From: Arthrobacter sp. H-02-3 | GTDB taxonomy: Bacteria; Actinomycetota; Actinomycetes; Actinomycetales; Micrococcaceae | Length of the DNA: 64,000 bases | Assembly: GCF_003097355.1 (NCBI RefSeq) | Contig: NZ_PYUI01000001.1 | Location: forward strand, 62,001 to 126,000 | Direction of reading: 5' to 3' | Part shown: one piece after another, positions 1 to 7,043 of the stretch | How the letters are laid out: the number at the start of each line of letters is the position of its first letter | Position numbering within the stretch: the stretch's first letter is position 1 | The notes under the pieces: generated by a model | Database searches by the model: none | The model's input: only the letters and a program-made list of their open reading frames with translations | What the model was told of the DNA's origin: nothing | Translations under genes and position numbers: made by a program

Positions 1-747
1 CCGGAGGAGGCCGAAATCCTGACCGCCACGGCGGGGCAGGTCATCCGGCTGCGGATAATCAACGCCGCCGGAGACACCGCCTACCGAGTCGGCATCCCCG
101 GCCAGAAACTCACCCTCACCCACACCGACGGATTCCCGGTCCAGCATCAGGACGCCGACGCCGTCGTGCTCGGCATGGGCGAACGCATCGACGCCCTCCT
201 CACTGTCAAGGAAGGGTTCACCCCCGTGATGGCGCTGCCGGAAGGCAAAACCGGCCAGGCCCTGGGATTCATCAGCACCGGCACGGGCAAAAAGCCCCTT
301 CCCGCCGTGCTGCCGGACACCCTGGACGGCACCGTCGTGGACGGCGGGCAGCTCAAAGCCGACCCCGCGGTCGTCCTTGCGGCCAAAACTCCGGACCGCA
401 CCTACGAACTCAAACTCACCGGCGGCATGGCCAAGTACGACTGGGGGATCAACGGGCACCGCTTCGACATGACCAAGCCGTTCGAGAACGCCTTCGACAT
501 CAAAGCCGGCGAACGCATCGAAGTGAAATTCATCAACGACACCGACATGTGGCACCCCATGCACCTGCACGGCCACACCTTCCAGGTCGGCGCCGGCGGG
601 GCCCGCAAAGACACCGTCATCGTCCGTGCCAAACAGAGCGTCACGGTGATCTTCGACGCCGACAACCCCGGCCAGTGGCTCACCCACTGCCACAACGCGT
701 ACCATGCCGAACGCGGCATGATGGGCGTCTTCTCCTACATCAAATAA
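1..747 (+). CDS. multicopper oxidase, C-terminal part (5' end outside window)
   Basis: The reading frame is open from base 1, so the N-terminal cupredoxin domains lie outside the window. The visible 248 residues cover the end of the middle domain and the whole last cupredoxin domain. Copper ligands are plain: HPMHLHGH supplies type-3/type-2 and type-1 ligands, and HCHNAYHAERGMM supplies the HCH pair, the type-1 His and the axial Met. Enzymes of this family oxidise Cu(I) or phenolic substrates outside the membrane and often confer copper tolerance. It is followed after 12 nt by lgt, and the whole block down to CtaG is co-directional. Whether it is a CueO-like cuprous oxidase or a laccase cannot be told from this part; the copper context favours the former. 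Confidence 0.93.
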   Translation, partial: PEEAEILTATAGQVIRLRIINAAGDTAYRVGIPGQKLTLTHTDGFPVQHQDADAVVLGMGERIDALLTVKEGFTPVMALPEGKTGQALGFISTGTGKKPLPAVLPDTLDGTVVDGGQLKADPAVVLAAKTPDRTYELKLTGGMAKYDWGINGHRFDMTKPFENAFDIKAGERIEVKFINDTDMWHPMHLHGHTFQVGAGGARKDTVIVRAKQSVTVIFDADNPGQWLTHCHNAYHAERGMMGVFSYIK

Positions 748-759
748 GGGATCCCTACC

Positions 760-1665
760 ATGAACACCCCTGTCGCGACAGACCTGTTCTTCCCCTCCCC
801 CGCCGTCAGCGCCTTCCAGCTCGGGCCGTTGACCATACGCTTCTACGCCCTCGCCATCCTGGCGGGCATCGGGATCGGCGTCTGGCTCACTGCCCGCCGG
901 CTCCGGGCCAGAGGCGGCACCACGTCCCAGACCCTGGACATCGTGGCCTGGGCTGTGCCCTTCGGCATCATCGGCGGCCGGCTCTACCATGTCATCACCG
1001 ACAACCAGCTCTACTTCGGCCCGGGCAGGGACCCCTGGGGTGCGCTGCGGATCTGGGAGGGCGGCCTCGGGATCTGGGGAGCCGTCGCCCTCGGGCTCGT
1101 CGGTGCCGGGATCGGCGCCCGCCGCGCCGGGGTCCCCTTCGCGGCCTTCGCGGACGCGGCCGCCCCCGGGCTGCTCCTGGCCCAGGCCCTGGGCCGGTGG
1201 GGCAACTGGTTCAACAATGAACTCTACGGGGAGCCCACGGACCTGCCCTGGAAACTCCAGATCCATGCCATGAACCAGGCCACGGGCCAGGCCTTGACCG
1301 CTCCCGACGGGACACCGGTGGTCCTCGGTTACTTCCAGCCGACCTTCCTGTACGAGTCGCTGTGGTGCCTGGCCGCAGCATCACTGCTGATGTTCCTGGA
1401 CCGCCGGTACTTGCTCGGCGCCGGATCGGTGTTCGCGCTCTACATCGTGTTCTACACTGCCGGGCGTTTCGTGTTCGAACTGATGCGCTCGGACCCTGCC
1501 AACCTGATCCTGGGCCTGCGGGTCAACACGTGGGTCTCCGGCCTGCTCTTCCTCGCCGGCCTGGCCCTCTTCCAGCGGCTCAGGACCCGTCCCCGCTCCG
1601 CCGTCCCACCCGCCCCCGTCCCCAGGCAGGACTCTGACGCTCCCGGCAAAGGAATCCCCGCATGA
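760..1665 (+). CDS. lgt: prolipoprotein diacylglyceryl transferase (accessory copy in metal region)
   Basis: A 301-residue polytopic membrane protein that transfers diacylglycerol from phosphatidylglycerol to the lipobox cysteine of prelipoproteins. Lgt signatures are visible: GGRLYHVITDN, the GGLGIWGA segment typical of actinobacterial Lgt, and RWGNWFNNELYGEPTDLPW containing the invariant Arg-Gly-Asn core. About seven membrane segments can be seen. The housekeeping lgt of actinobacteria normally lies near trp or pyruvate kinase genes; this copy sits between a multicopper oxidase and a DUF3105 gene, so it is probably an additional, horizontally acquired copy serving lipoproteins of this cluster, such as the TlpA-like lipoprotein at 3665. 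Its stop overlaps the next start by 4 nt (ATGA). Confidence 0.95.
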   Translation: MNTPVATDLFFPSPAVSAFQLGPLTIRFYALAILAGIGIGVWLTARRLRARGGTTSQTLDIVAWAVPFGIIGGRLYHVITDNQLYFGPGRDPWGALRIWEGGLGIWGAVALGLVGAGIGARRAGVPFAAFADAAAPGLLLAQALGRWGNWFNNELYGEPTDLPWKLQIHAMNQATGQALTAPDGTPVVLGYFQPTFLYESLWCLAAASLLMFLDRRYLLGAGSVFALYIVFYTAGRFVFELMRSDPANLILGLRVNTWVSGLLFLAGLALFQRLRTRPRSAVPPAPVPRQDSDAPGKGIPA

Positions 1666-2297
1666 GCAACACCAGCAAACGTCGTTCCGAACACCAAGCC
1701 ATCCTCGCCGCGATCCGCGGCCGGCAACAGGCCAAACAGCGCCGCTTCAACATCCTCGTCTACGGCGGGTTCGGTCTCGTCCTGGCCGCCATTATCACCG
1801 CCGTCGCCCTGGCCGTCACCGGGTCCATCCAGGAACGGAACGCAGCCGCCGAAGCGGCCAAAAAACCCATCGACGGGATCCAGACCTTCGCCGGCCTGTC
1901 CCGCAACCACGTCCAGAACGCCGCCGCCTACCCTCAGGAGCCCGGCGTCGGAGGCGACCACTCCCCCGGCTGGACGAACTGCGGGGTCTACACCGACCCG
2001 GTCAACGAACAACGGGCCGTCCACTCGCTGGAACACGGCGCCGTCTGGATCACCTACAACCCCGGCCTGCCGGCCGCCGAGATCACCAGACTCACCACCT
2101 TGGCCAAAAATAAGCCTTACGTCCTGCTCAGCCCGGACAAAGACCAGAGCGCCCCGGTCACCGCCACCGCCTGGGGCACCCAACTGGCAGTCCAGGACGC
2201 CGGCGATTCCCGCATCCCCGCCTTCATCGGCGCCTACGCACAGTCCCCGAAAGCACCGGAACCCGGTGCCCCCTGCACCGGCGGAACTAACGGCTAA
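1662..2297 (+). CDS. DUF3105 domain membrane-anchored protein
   Basis: A 211-residue protein with a basic N-terminus (about residues 1-27), one membrane segment (about 28-50) and an extracytoplasmic DUF3105 domain. The family hallmark is visible around HSLEHGAVWITYNP, with conserved histidines and a preceding NCGVYTDPV segment; the C-terminus has a lone Cys (GAPCTGG). No reaction is established for DUF3105; members recur beside Lgt, multicopper oxidases and copper chaperones in actinobacteria. Translation is probably coupled to lgt through the 4-nt overlap. A role in delivering copper to, or maturing, the oxidase is inference only. Confidence 0.85.
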   Translation: MSNTSKRRSEHQAILAAIRGRQQAKQRRFNILVYGGFGLVLAAIITAVALAVTGSIQERNAAAEAAKKPIDGIQTFAGLSRNHVQNAAAYPQEPGVGGDHSPGWTNCGVYTDPVNEQRAVHSLEHGAVWITYNPGLPAAEITRLTTLAKNKPYVLLSPDKDQSAPVTATAWGTQLAVQDAGDSRIPAFIGAYAQSPKAPEPGAPCTGGTNG

Positions 2298-2327
2298 GCG
2301 CACCATCTCTCAAGCAAAGGCTAACCC

Positions 2328-2585
2328 ATGAAGAAGTTCCACAAACCCAAAGCAGAGGCCGACTCCGAGTCAAACTACCGCCGGCACCGGCAGCTCGTCC
2401 GGATCGGACAGATCCTCATGGCCGCCGGCGCCCTGGTCGCCATCAGCCACTGGATCGCCCACCTGGCACCCGCCGGACAGGGACCGAGCATCACCCAGGA
2501 CATCTTCCTCGGCTACCCCGCCGGCGGGCTGCTGATCCTCATCGGCGCCGTCCTCGCCGGACGCACCGAGACCAAGAAGCGCTGA
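2328..2585 (+). CDS. small two-TM membrane protein of the copper cluster
   Basis: An 85-residue protein with a charged N-terminus, two hydrophobic segments (about residues 28-48 and 58-78) and a short basic tail (AGRTETKKR). It starts at an ATG and ends 2 nt before the CtaG-like gene. No recognised family. Its place inside a tightly packed operon with lgt, DUF3105 and CtaG suggests it is an accessory subunit of the same membrane process, but no catalytic or metal-binding motif is evident. Confidence 0.75.
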   Translation: MKKFHKPKAEADSESNYRRHRQLVRIGQILMAAGALVAISHWIAHLAPAGQGPSITQDIFLGYPAGGLLILIGAVLAGRTETKKR

Positions 2586-2587
2586 AC

Positions 2588-3499
2588 ATGCCGCCCTGGG
2601 ACGTTGTCCTGACCTCCTGGACCGTGAACTGGCCGGCCCTGGCCCTCCTGGTCCCCGCCGCCGTCCTGTATGCCCGCGGCCTTCGCGCCGCCAGGCGCAG
2701 GAGGATCCACTGGCCGTGGCATCGGACATGGACGTTCTACGTCCTGGGGCTGGGCAGCTTCGCCGCGCTCAGCTTTGGGTTCACCGGGGTCTACAGCCAC
2801 GACCTGCGCTGGGTCTTCACCCTGAAGATCACCTCATACCTGTTCATCGTCCCGCTCCTCGTCACCGCGGGCAAACCCCTTACGCTCGCCAGGGCGACGC
2901 TGGGACCGGACGGCGTGGCACGCCTCCGGTCATTCCTGGCGCACCCGGTGATGCGGTCGCTGAGTAACACCGTCGTTGCCGCGCTGCTGGGCCTGGGAAT
3001 GTTCACCCTCTTCCTGACCCCGCTGTTCCACCCCTTGCGGACCGACCCGCTCTGGGACGTGGCCCTGACCCTTCTGGTGCCGCTGACCGGGATGCTGATG
3101 GTGGTACCGATCATCGAAGACGATTCGGCCAAAGCCGTCAGCGCGCTGATCATCGTCGAATTCATCTACGTCTTCATCGAACTCGTCGCCGACGCCGTGC
3201 CCGGGATCATGATGCGCATCAGCCCGCAGATCCTGGACGGGGCCAGCCAGGCCCTCACCGGGCATCCGGCCTGGCTGCCCGGCGCGTTACGGGACCAACA
3301 GCTCGCCGGGGACCTGCTGTGGTTCCTGGCCGAAATCGTCGATGTGCCGCTGATCATCCTGATGTTCGTCCGCTTCGCCCGCAGCGACCGGAACGAGGCG
3401 ACCTCCTTCGACAGCCTCACCGATGATCAGCTGGACGCGCTGAACCGCGAACACTTAAGCGGCCCGCACGGACCCCGCGGCAGCAGCAGCGATGCCTGA
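2588..3499 (+). CDS. ctaG: CtaG-like cytochrome c oxidase assembly / copper membrane protein
   Basis: A 303-residue polytopic membrane protein of the CtaG_Cox (caa3 assembly factor) type, with about seven membrane helices. Recognisable parts include YSHDLRWVFTLKITSYLF with the conserved His and the later region with acidic and histidine residues in helices. Such proteins are needed for insertion of copper into respiratory oxidases in Bacillus, and in actinobacteria CtaG domains also occur fused to CopD-like copper importers. Here it closes a five-gene run (oxidase, lgt, DUF3105, small TM, CtaG). A role in moving copper at the membrane for the multicopper oxidase is inferred from the context. 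Confidence 0.85.
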   Translation: MPPWDVVLTSWTVNWPALALLVPAAVLYARGLRAARRRRIHWPWHRTWTFYVLGLGSFAALSFGFTGVYSHDLRWVFTLKITSYLFIVPLLVTAGKPLTLARATLGPDGVARLRSFLAHPVMRSLSNTVVAALLGLGMFTLFLTPLFHPLRTDPLWDVALTLLVPLTGMLMVVPIIEDDSAKAVSALIIVEFIYVFIELVADAVPGIMMRISPQILDGASQALTGHPAWLPGALRDQQLAGDLLWFLAEIVDVPLIILMFVRFARSDRNEATSFDSLTDDQLDALNREHLSGPHGPRGSSSDA

Positions 3500-3586
3500 A
3501 GCCCTCCACTCCCCGGATTTTCCGGAGAGCCGCGGTGAGCCCGCTCAGATGAACGCGGCGGCGGGGCTTGGGGAAGCGGCCGCACG

Positions 3587-3604
3587 CATACCCGCTGGGG
3601 TATG
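3587..3604. promoter_or_regulatory. CsoR-like operator upstream of the TlpA-like lipoprotein gene
   Basis: The near-palindrome CATACCCGCTGGGGTATG lies 60 nt before the ATG of the lipoprotein gene. It matches the ATACCC-N2/3-GGGTAT form found at five other places in this window and resembles known CsoR operators such as that of Bacillus copZA. Confidence 0.7.
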
Positions 3605-3664
3605 TAGTGCGTCAACTCTATCCAACCTCGCCTCGAAGTTAAATTCCGTTATCAAAGGACAGCC

Positions 3665-4324
3665 ATGCATAAGCCCAGCCTCCCGACGCCGCCAGCCGCC
3701 GCTCTCCGGACTCTCGGGACACCGCCGGATTTCTCCCGGCGCCGCCTGCTCTCCTCAGCCCTTCTGGGCGCGCTGGGCGCCACCGTCCTTGCCGGATGCG
3801 CCTCCGGCGACCCTCTCGCCCAGCAGGCCAAAGCCGGCGACAACAAAAACTACATCGCCGGAGACGGGTCTGTTACCGAATATGCCGCAGCCGAGCGGAA
3901 GCCACCGGTAGTAGTGACGGGGGAACAGTACGACGGGACGGTCGTTAACTCTGGTGACTGGGCCGGAAAAGTGATCGTCCTGAACTTCTGGTATGCCGCG
4001 TGCGCCCCATGCCGGCTCGAAGCTCCCCGGCTGGAAGCGCTCTGGAACGAGTTCAAACCACAGAATGTCCTGTTCTACGGTGTCAACGTCCGCGATGAGG
4101 AAGCCGCCGCTCTCGCCTTCGAACGGACCTTTGGAATCACGTACCCCAGCATGCAGGACAAAAACGGGGGCGTCTTGCTGGTCATGACCCAATACGTGCC
4201 GCCGCAGGCGGTCCCGTCCACCCTCGTCCTGGACAAACAGGGACGCGTCGCCGCCAGGATCCTCGGCCTGGCCGATCTAAGCATCCTCAAATCCCTCATC
4301 GCCGGCGCCGTAGCCGAAGGCTAG
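3665..4324 (+). CDS. TlpA/ResA-like thiol-disulfide oxidoreductase lipoprotein
   Basis: A 219-residue exported thioredoxin-fold protein. The N-terminus has a twin-arginine-like SRRRLLSSALL followed by a hydrophobic stretch and the lipobox LAGC, so it should be a Tat- or Sec-exported lipoprotein. The redox site is CAPC in the sequence YAACAPCRLEAP, and the cis-Pro loop is near VPSTLVLD. TlpA/ResA proteins reduce disulfides in apocytochromes or Cu-binding partners. It is preceded by AAAGGA and a CsoR-like operator, so it looks copper-controlled. With the nearby lgt it suggests a lipoprotein thiol pathway that keeps copper-site cysteines reduced. Substrate unknown. Confidence 0.88.
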   Translation: MHKPSLPTPPAAALRTLGTPPDFSRRRLLSSALLGALGATVLAGCASGDPLAQQAKAGDNKNYIAGDGSVTEYAAAERKPPVVVTGEQYDGTVVNSGDWAGKVIVLNFWYAACAPCRLEAPRLEALWNEFKPQNVLFYGVNVRDEEAAALAFERTFGITYPSMQDKNGGVLLVMTQYVPPQAVPSTLVLDKQGRVAARILGLADLSILKSLIAGAVAEG

Positions 4325-4477
4325 CTGGGAATCCGTTGCTGTCGGAGGCCGGGCGCAGAGAGGCGCATCGACGTTGAAGGTTCCGGTAAAGCTGCCCGGG
4401 TTGGCCGATCATTGGCCTCCCAGTGTCCCAGGGTTACGTTGGAGGAGGCGAGCGGCTCCAGCGGCCGGAGCAATACC

Positions 4478-4817
4478 ATGAGCCATCACACCAGTGCGAT
4501 GCTCGATGCCCACCCCAAAGGTGCAGGGATGGCCGATGAGGACAGGCGCCGAGTGCATTGCCGCGTGCTTTCAATGTGCCCAGGCCTGTACGGCGTGAGC
4601 GGACGCATGTCTGGCCGAAGACATGGTCGCCGATCTTACGACATGCATCCGCACGGACCTGGACTGCGGTGACATCTGTGCCGCGACCGGCAGCCTAGTG
4701 TCCCAGCGGACCGGAACCAACCGGGTTTCACCCAGCGATGGTCGCGTTGTTCCATATGTTGCTTCCCTGAAAGCTGCCACCGGGAATGTCCTCCAGCAGG
4801 TTACCGAAGAGATTTAG
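4478..4817 (+). pseudogene. decayed copper-storage protein gene (Csp / DUF326 four-helix Cys-rich)
   Basis: An ATG at 4478 opens MSHHTSAMLDAHP, typical for this family. The frame then shifts between about 4540 and 4551. In the new frame 4551-4730 reads ECIAACFQCAQACTA, a TGA stop at 4596-4598 where the family has Cys, then [16 protein letters not shown] and a following segment with the CxxxC-spaced cysteines of copper-storage proteins. After about 4730 the similarity ends and the remaining frame to 4817 is unrelated, so the last Cys-rich helix is lost. Intact members bind many Cu(I) ions inside a four-helix bundle. The recognition is from the cysteine pattern; the gene has at least one frameshift, one nonsense change and a truncated end. 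Confidence 0.8.
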
Positions 4818-4872
4818 GCGCGGCCGGGGATAGGGTCCCATTGCCCATCGACGAACGGGGAGCGACACGGTA

Positions 4873-5298
4873 TCAACTGGTCGATTCGATGGTGCTGTCG
4901 AGCGTGGACAGCGCGTCGCGGAGTCTGGTGTCGGCGTCGTCGGCGATCTCCCGCACGGCGGGGCTGTCGCTCAGACGGACCATGGTCTGGGGGTCGATGG
5001 CCTGGATGGTGGTGTGGTCAGATTCCTTGCTGCGGCGGATGACGACATTGCAGGGCAGCAAAGCGCCCAGATCCGGTTCTGCGGCGAGAGCGCGGCTGGC
5101 AAGGGCCGGGTTGCAGGCCCCCAAAATGATGTAGTCACCGATCGCGTCGGCGGCATCGACGCCGAGCTTGGCTTCAAATGTGGCACGGACGTTGATTTCG
5201 GAGAGGATGCCAAATCCCTGCCCGGCGAGGGCTTCGCGCGTGCGCTGCACGGCTTCTTCCCAGGTCAAGGGGACAGTGATGGTATGCGTATAGCTCAT
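4873..5298 (-). CDS. DUF302 domain protein
   Basis: A 141-residue cytoplasmic protein starting at MSYTHTITVPLTWEEAV, with AAGGAGC seven bases ahead of the ATG. The body shows DUF302 hallmarks: the amphipathic Glu-Glu-Ala-rich first helix, FGILSEINVRATFEAKLG, YIILGACNPALASRAL and LLPCNVVIRR. The fold is known to be a small dimer, with no proven reaction; members are frequent in copper and persulfide gene sets. Two conserved cysteines (GACNP and LLPCNV) could bind metal. The only clear promoter element is the CsoR-like site at 5527-5544, 229 nt upstream, so copper control is likely though the leader is long. Confidence 0.88.
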   Translation of the reverse strand: MSYTHTITVPLTWEEAVQRTREALAGQGFGILSEINVRATFEAKLGVDAADAIGDYIILGACNPALASRALAAEPDLGALLPCNVVIRRSKESDHTTIQAIDPQTMVRLSDSPAVREIADDADTRLRDALSTLDSTIESTS

Positions 5299-5526
5299 GA
5301 TGCTCCTTGGTTCGACGGTGTCAGAATTGGTCAGGCACGGGAGAAAGAAGTGCTTTTCCAGTCCTTCCTTCGTGTTTATTGCTGACAGCTTTGCAGACAA
5401 TGGGCTGCCCCAGCCCGCTGGCAGTGACTTCGACCCGGGCGCCTGGGGCGGTTGACGACCTGGCGAGGCTCGATGAAACGAGTTCCCCGGCGGGTGCCAG
5501 ATCAAAGCCGGTATCGGCTCCCAGTA

Positions 5527-5544
5527 TATACCCCAGGGGGTATT
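5527..5544. promoter_or_regulatory. CsoR-like operator upstream of DUF302 gene
   Basis: TATACCCCAGGGGGTATT is a near-perfect inverted repeat of the same type as those before csoR and the CPD-type ATPase operon. The nearest gene reading away from it is DUF302 on the minus strand. Confidence 0.7.
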
Positions 5545-6043
5545 TTGACTGCTCCTGGGAGCACTGAGGTGCCGGTTGGTGGTCTTTGCCATCTTTGTGG
5601 TCTTCGCCAAGGTGCGATTATTGGCAACTGCTGCGCCGGGGTGTGTTTCTTCAGTGTCTGCATGGACCCTGACTATGTCTTGATCGTCTGCGTGGTGGCT
5701 GATGCTCCCGGTACTCACGGTCGTCTAACTGCGCCTGGCCGAAGTGAGCAGCAGGCCATGCTGGCCGGATTGGGCGTGTCAGTACGCGACCTACCGCCAA
5801 GAGGTGCCCGCGCTCATCCCCCACCACCGGCACCGGCACCGGCACCGGCACCGGAGCATCCAGAGCTGAAGCACAGGACCGTGCACGAGCCGGATGCGTT
5901 CAGGGACGACAGTCGAGCCCCGGGCGAAACGGGCGGGGACGCCGCCACAAACTCTTGCCGCGCGGGACGGCCGGCACGCCCTTGATCCCTTCTCCGGCGC
6001 AGACCATCCTTGAGTACAACCGGAAACCGCAAAGGAGACTGAC
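5545..6043. other. 500-bp stretch without a convincing gene
   Basis: Open frames here have no recognisable product, and they encode low-complexity Pro-Ala or Pro-Val strings. The only structure is a hexanucleotide tandem repeat at 5825-5854. The ribosome-binding site AAAGGAG for the next gene lies at the right end. Confidence 0.5.
5825..5854. repeat. five tandem CACCGG hexamers
   Basis: CACCGG is repeated exactly five times in an intergenic stretch. No function can be assigned; it may be a slippage product. Confidence 0.9.
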
Positions 6044-6469
6044 ATGAACCACCACGGGGATCCCAACGTCGAGGCCGCGGTCCGGACGGCGGGCCTGATC
6101 GCCGCCCTGACCTACATCGACCATGTCGGATTCCACGGCATCGCCACCAGCCTCACGGGGGCATCGCCACGAATCGACCGAAGCTGGCCGGGATCGATCG
6201 GCAATGCCCGGACAGCGGTCGCAGCCATTGACTGGCCGAACGAAATCCAGACCCTTGCCGAAAGGTTCGCCGCAGCAGCACAACGACTGGCGTCCGCGCT
6301 CGACCAGCGCGACATAAGCGTTACCGCGGAGCCTGCACAGGAACTGCATGTGGCATATCACGCCCTTAGCGACGCCGGCTGGGCTTACCTCGCAAAGGCC
6401 GCCGGCATCCCGGAGGAAGGCATGACCGCGCACCATCACGAGCACGACACTCCGCCCTCGGCGCTCTAG
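6044..6469 (+). CDS. conserved-looking hypothetical protein with His-rich tail
   Basis: A 141-residue soluble protein preceded by a strong AAAGGAG seven bases before the ATG. It is predicted to be mostly helical (PNEIQTLAERFAAAAQRLASAL, shown here only as an example of the amphipathic pattern at about residues 65-88) and ends in a histidine cluster, AHHHEHD, that could bind metal. No family is recognised. It reads toward, and ends 70 nt before, the convergent universal stress gene. Its place between two copper-regulated units is the only hint of function. Confidence 0.7.
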   Translation: MNHHGDPNVEAAVRTAGLIAALTYIDHVGFHGIATSLTGASPRIDRSWPGSIGNARTAVAAIDWPNEIQTLAERFAAAAQRLASALDQRDISVTAEPAQELHVAYHALSDAGWAYLAKAAGIPEEGMTAHHHEHDTPPSAL

Positions 6470-6539
6470 CTCCATGTCTGAGGCCGGCCTGCATCCTCAA
6501 GACGTCCCCGCACCGATCATGCGCAGGAGGGTTTGGCGG

Positions 6540-6992
6540 CTACTGGTCTGCATGGGGTTGGGGCCGTGCCCGGACCACGAGCACGACGCAACCGGCGTGG
6601 TGGAGTATCTGCGTGGACACGGATCCGAGCAGCAGTCCGGTGAATCCGCCGAGCCCGCGGGAGCCGACGACAATGAGGTCCGCATCCTTGGACGCTTTCA
6701 GGAGTACGGTGGCGGCCGGGCCCTGGGTGACTTCACCGGTGACGGGTACACCTTCGGAGTCGACGCGCTTGAGGGCATCGGTCTGCGTTGTCCGGGCCAC
6801 CTGTTCGAAGATGTCAGGGTCCCACCTCAGTCCTTCCATGCCGACCGTGACTGGTGGGTAGTCCCAGGCCGTCACGGCGCGGACGTGACCGTGGCGCAGC
6901 CGGGCTTCGTCGACGGCCCATTCGAGGGCGATGCGAGACTCGGCTGAGCCGTCCACGCCCACGGTAATGCTGAAGGTGTCGTTGCCGCTCAT
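6540..6992 (-). CDS. universal stress protein family (UspA)
   Basis: A 150-residue single-domain Usp. The N-terminal ITVGVDGSAESRIALEWAV and the C-terminal ATP-binding motif VVGSRGLGGFTGLLLGSVS (G-2x-G-9x-G-S/T form) are intact, so it should bind ATP. It is the last gene of the leftward unit HMA chaperone - CPD-type ATPase - Usp, separated from the ATPase by 51 nt, and likely shares the CsoR-like operator at 10072. A close paralogue lies at 21475-21927; the two share long identical stretches such as VGMEGL and LKRVDSEGV. Confidence 0.93.
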   Translation of the reverse strand: MSGNDTFSITVGVDGSAESRIALEWAVDEARLRHGHVRAVTAWDYPPVTVGMEGLRWDPDIFEQVARTTQTDALKRVDSEGVPVTGEVTQGPAATVLLKASKDADLIVVGSRGLGGFTGLLLGSVSTQILHHAGCVVLVVRARPQPHADQ

Positions 6993-7043
6993 GGGCTGGA
7001 CCTTTCACTCGAAGCTCAGACTGAGCCCGTCACGGCGGTGCCT

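Noticed and set aside
4412..4672. 86-codon frame over the csp relic
   Set aside because: Only its first part from 4478 is the true csp start; after about 4545 it reads the wrong frame of the Cys-rich gene.
5452..5985. 177-codon plus-strand frame
   Set aside because: Crosses the CsoR-like operator at 5527 and the CACCGG tandem repeat, is low in complexity at the end and has no ribosome-binding site.
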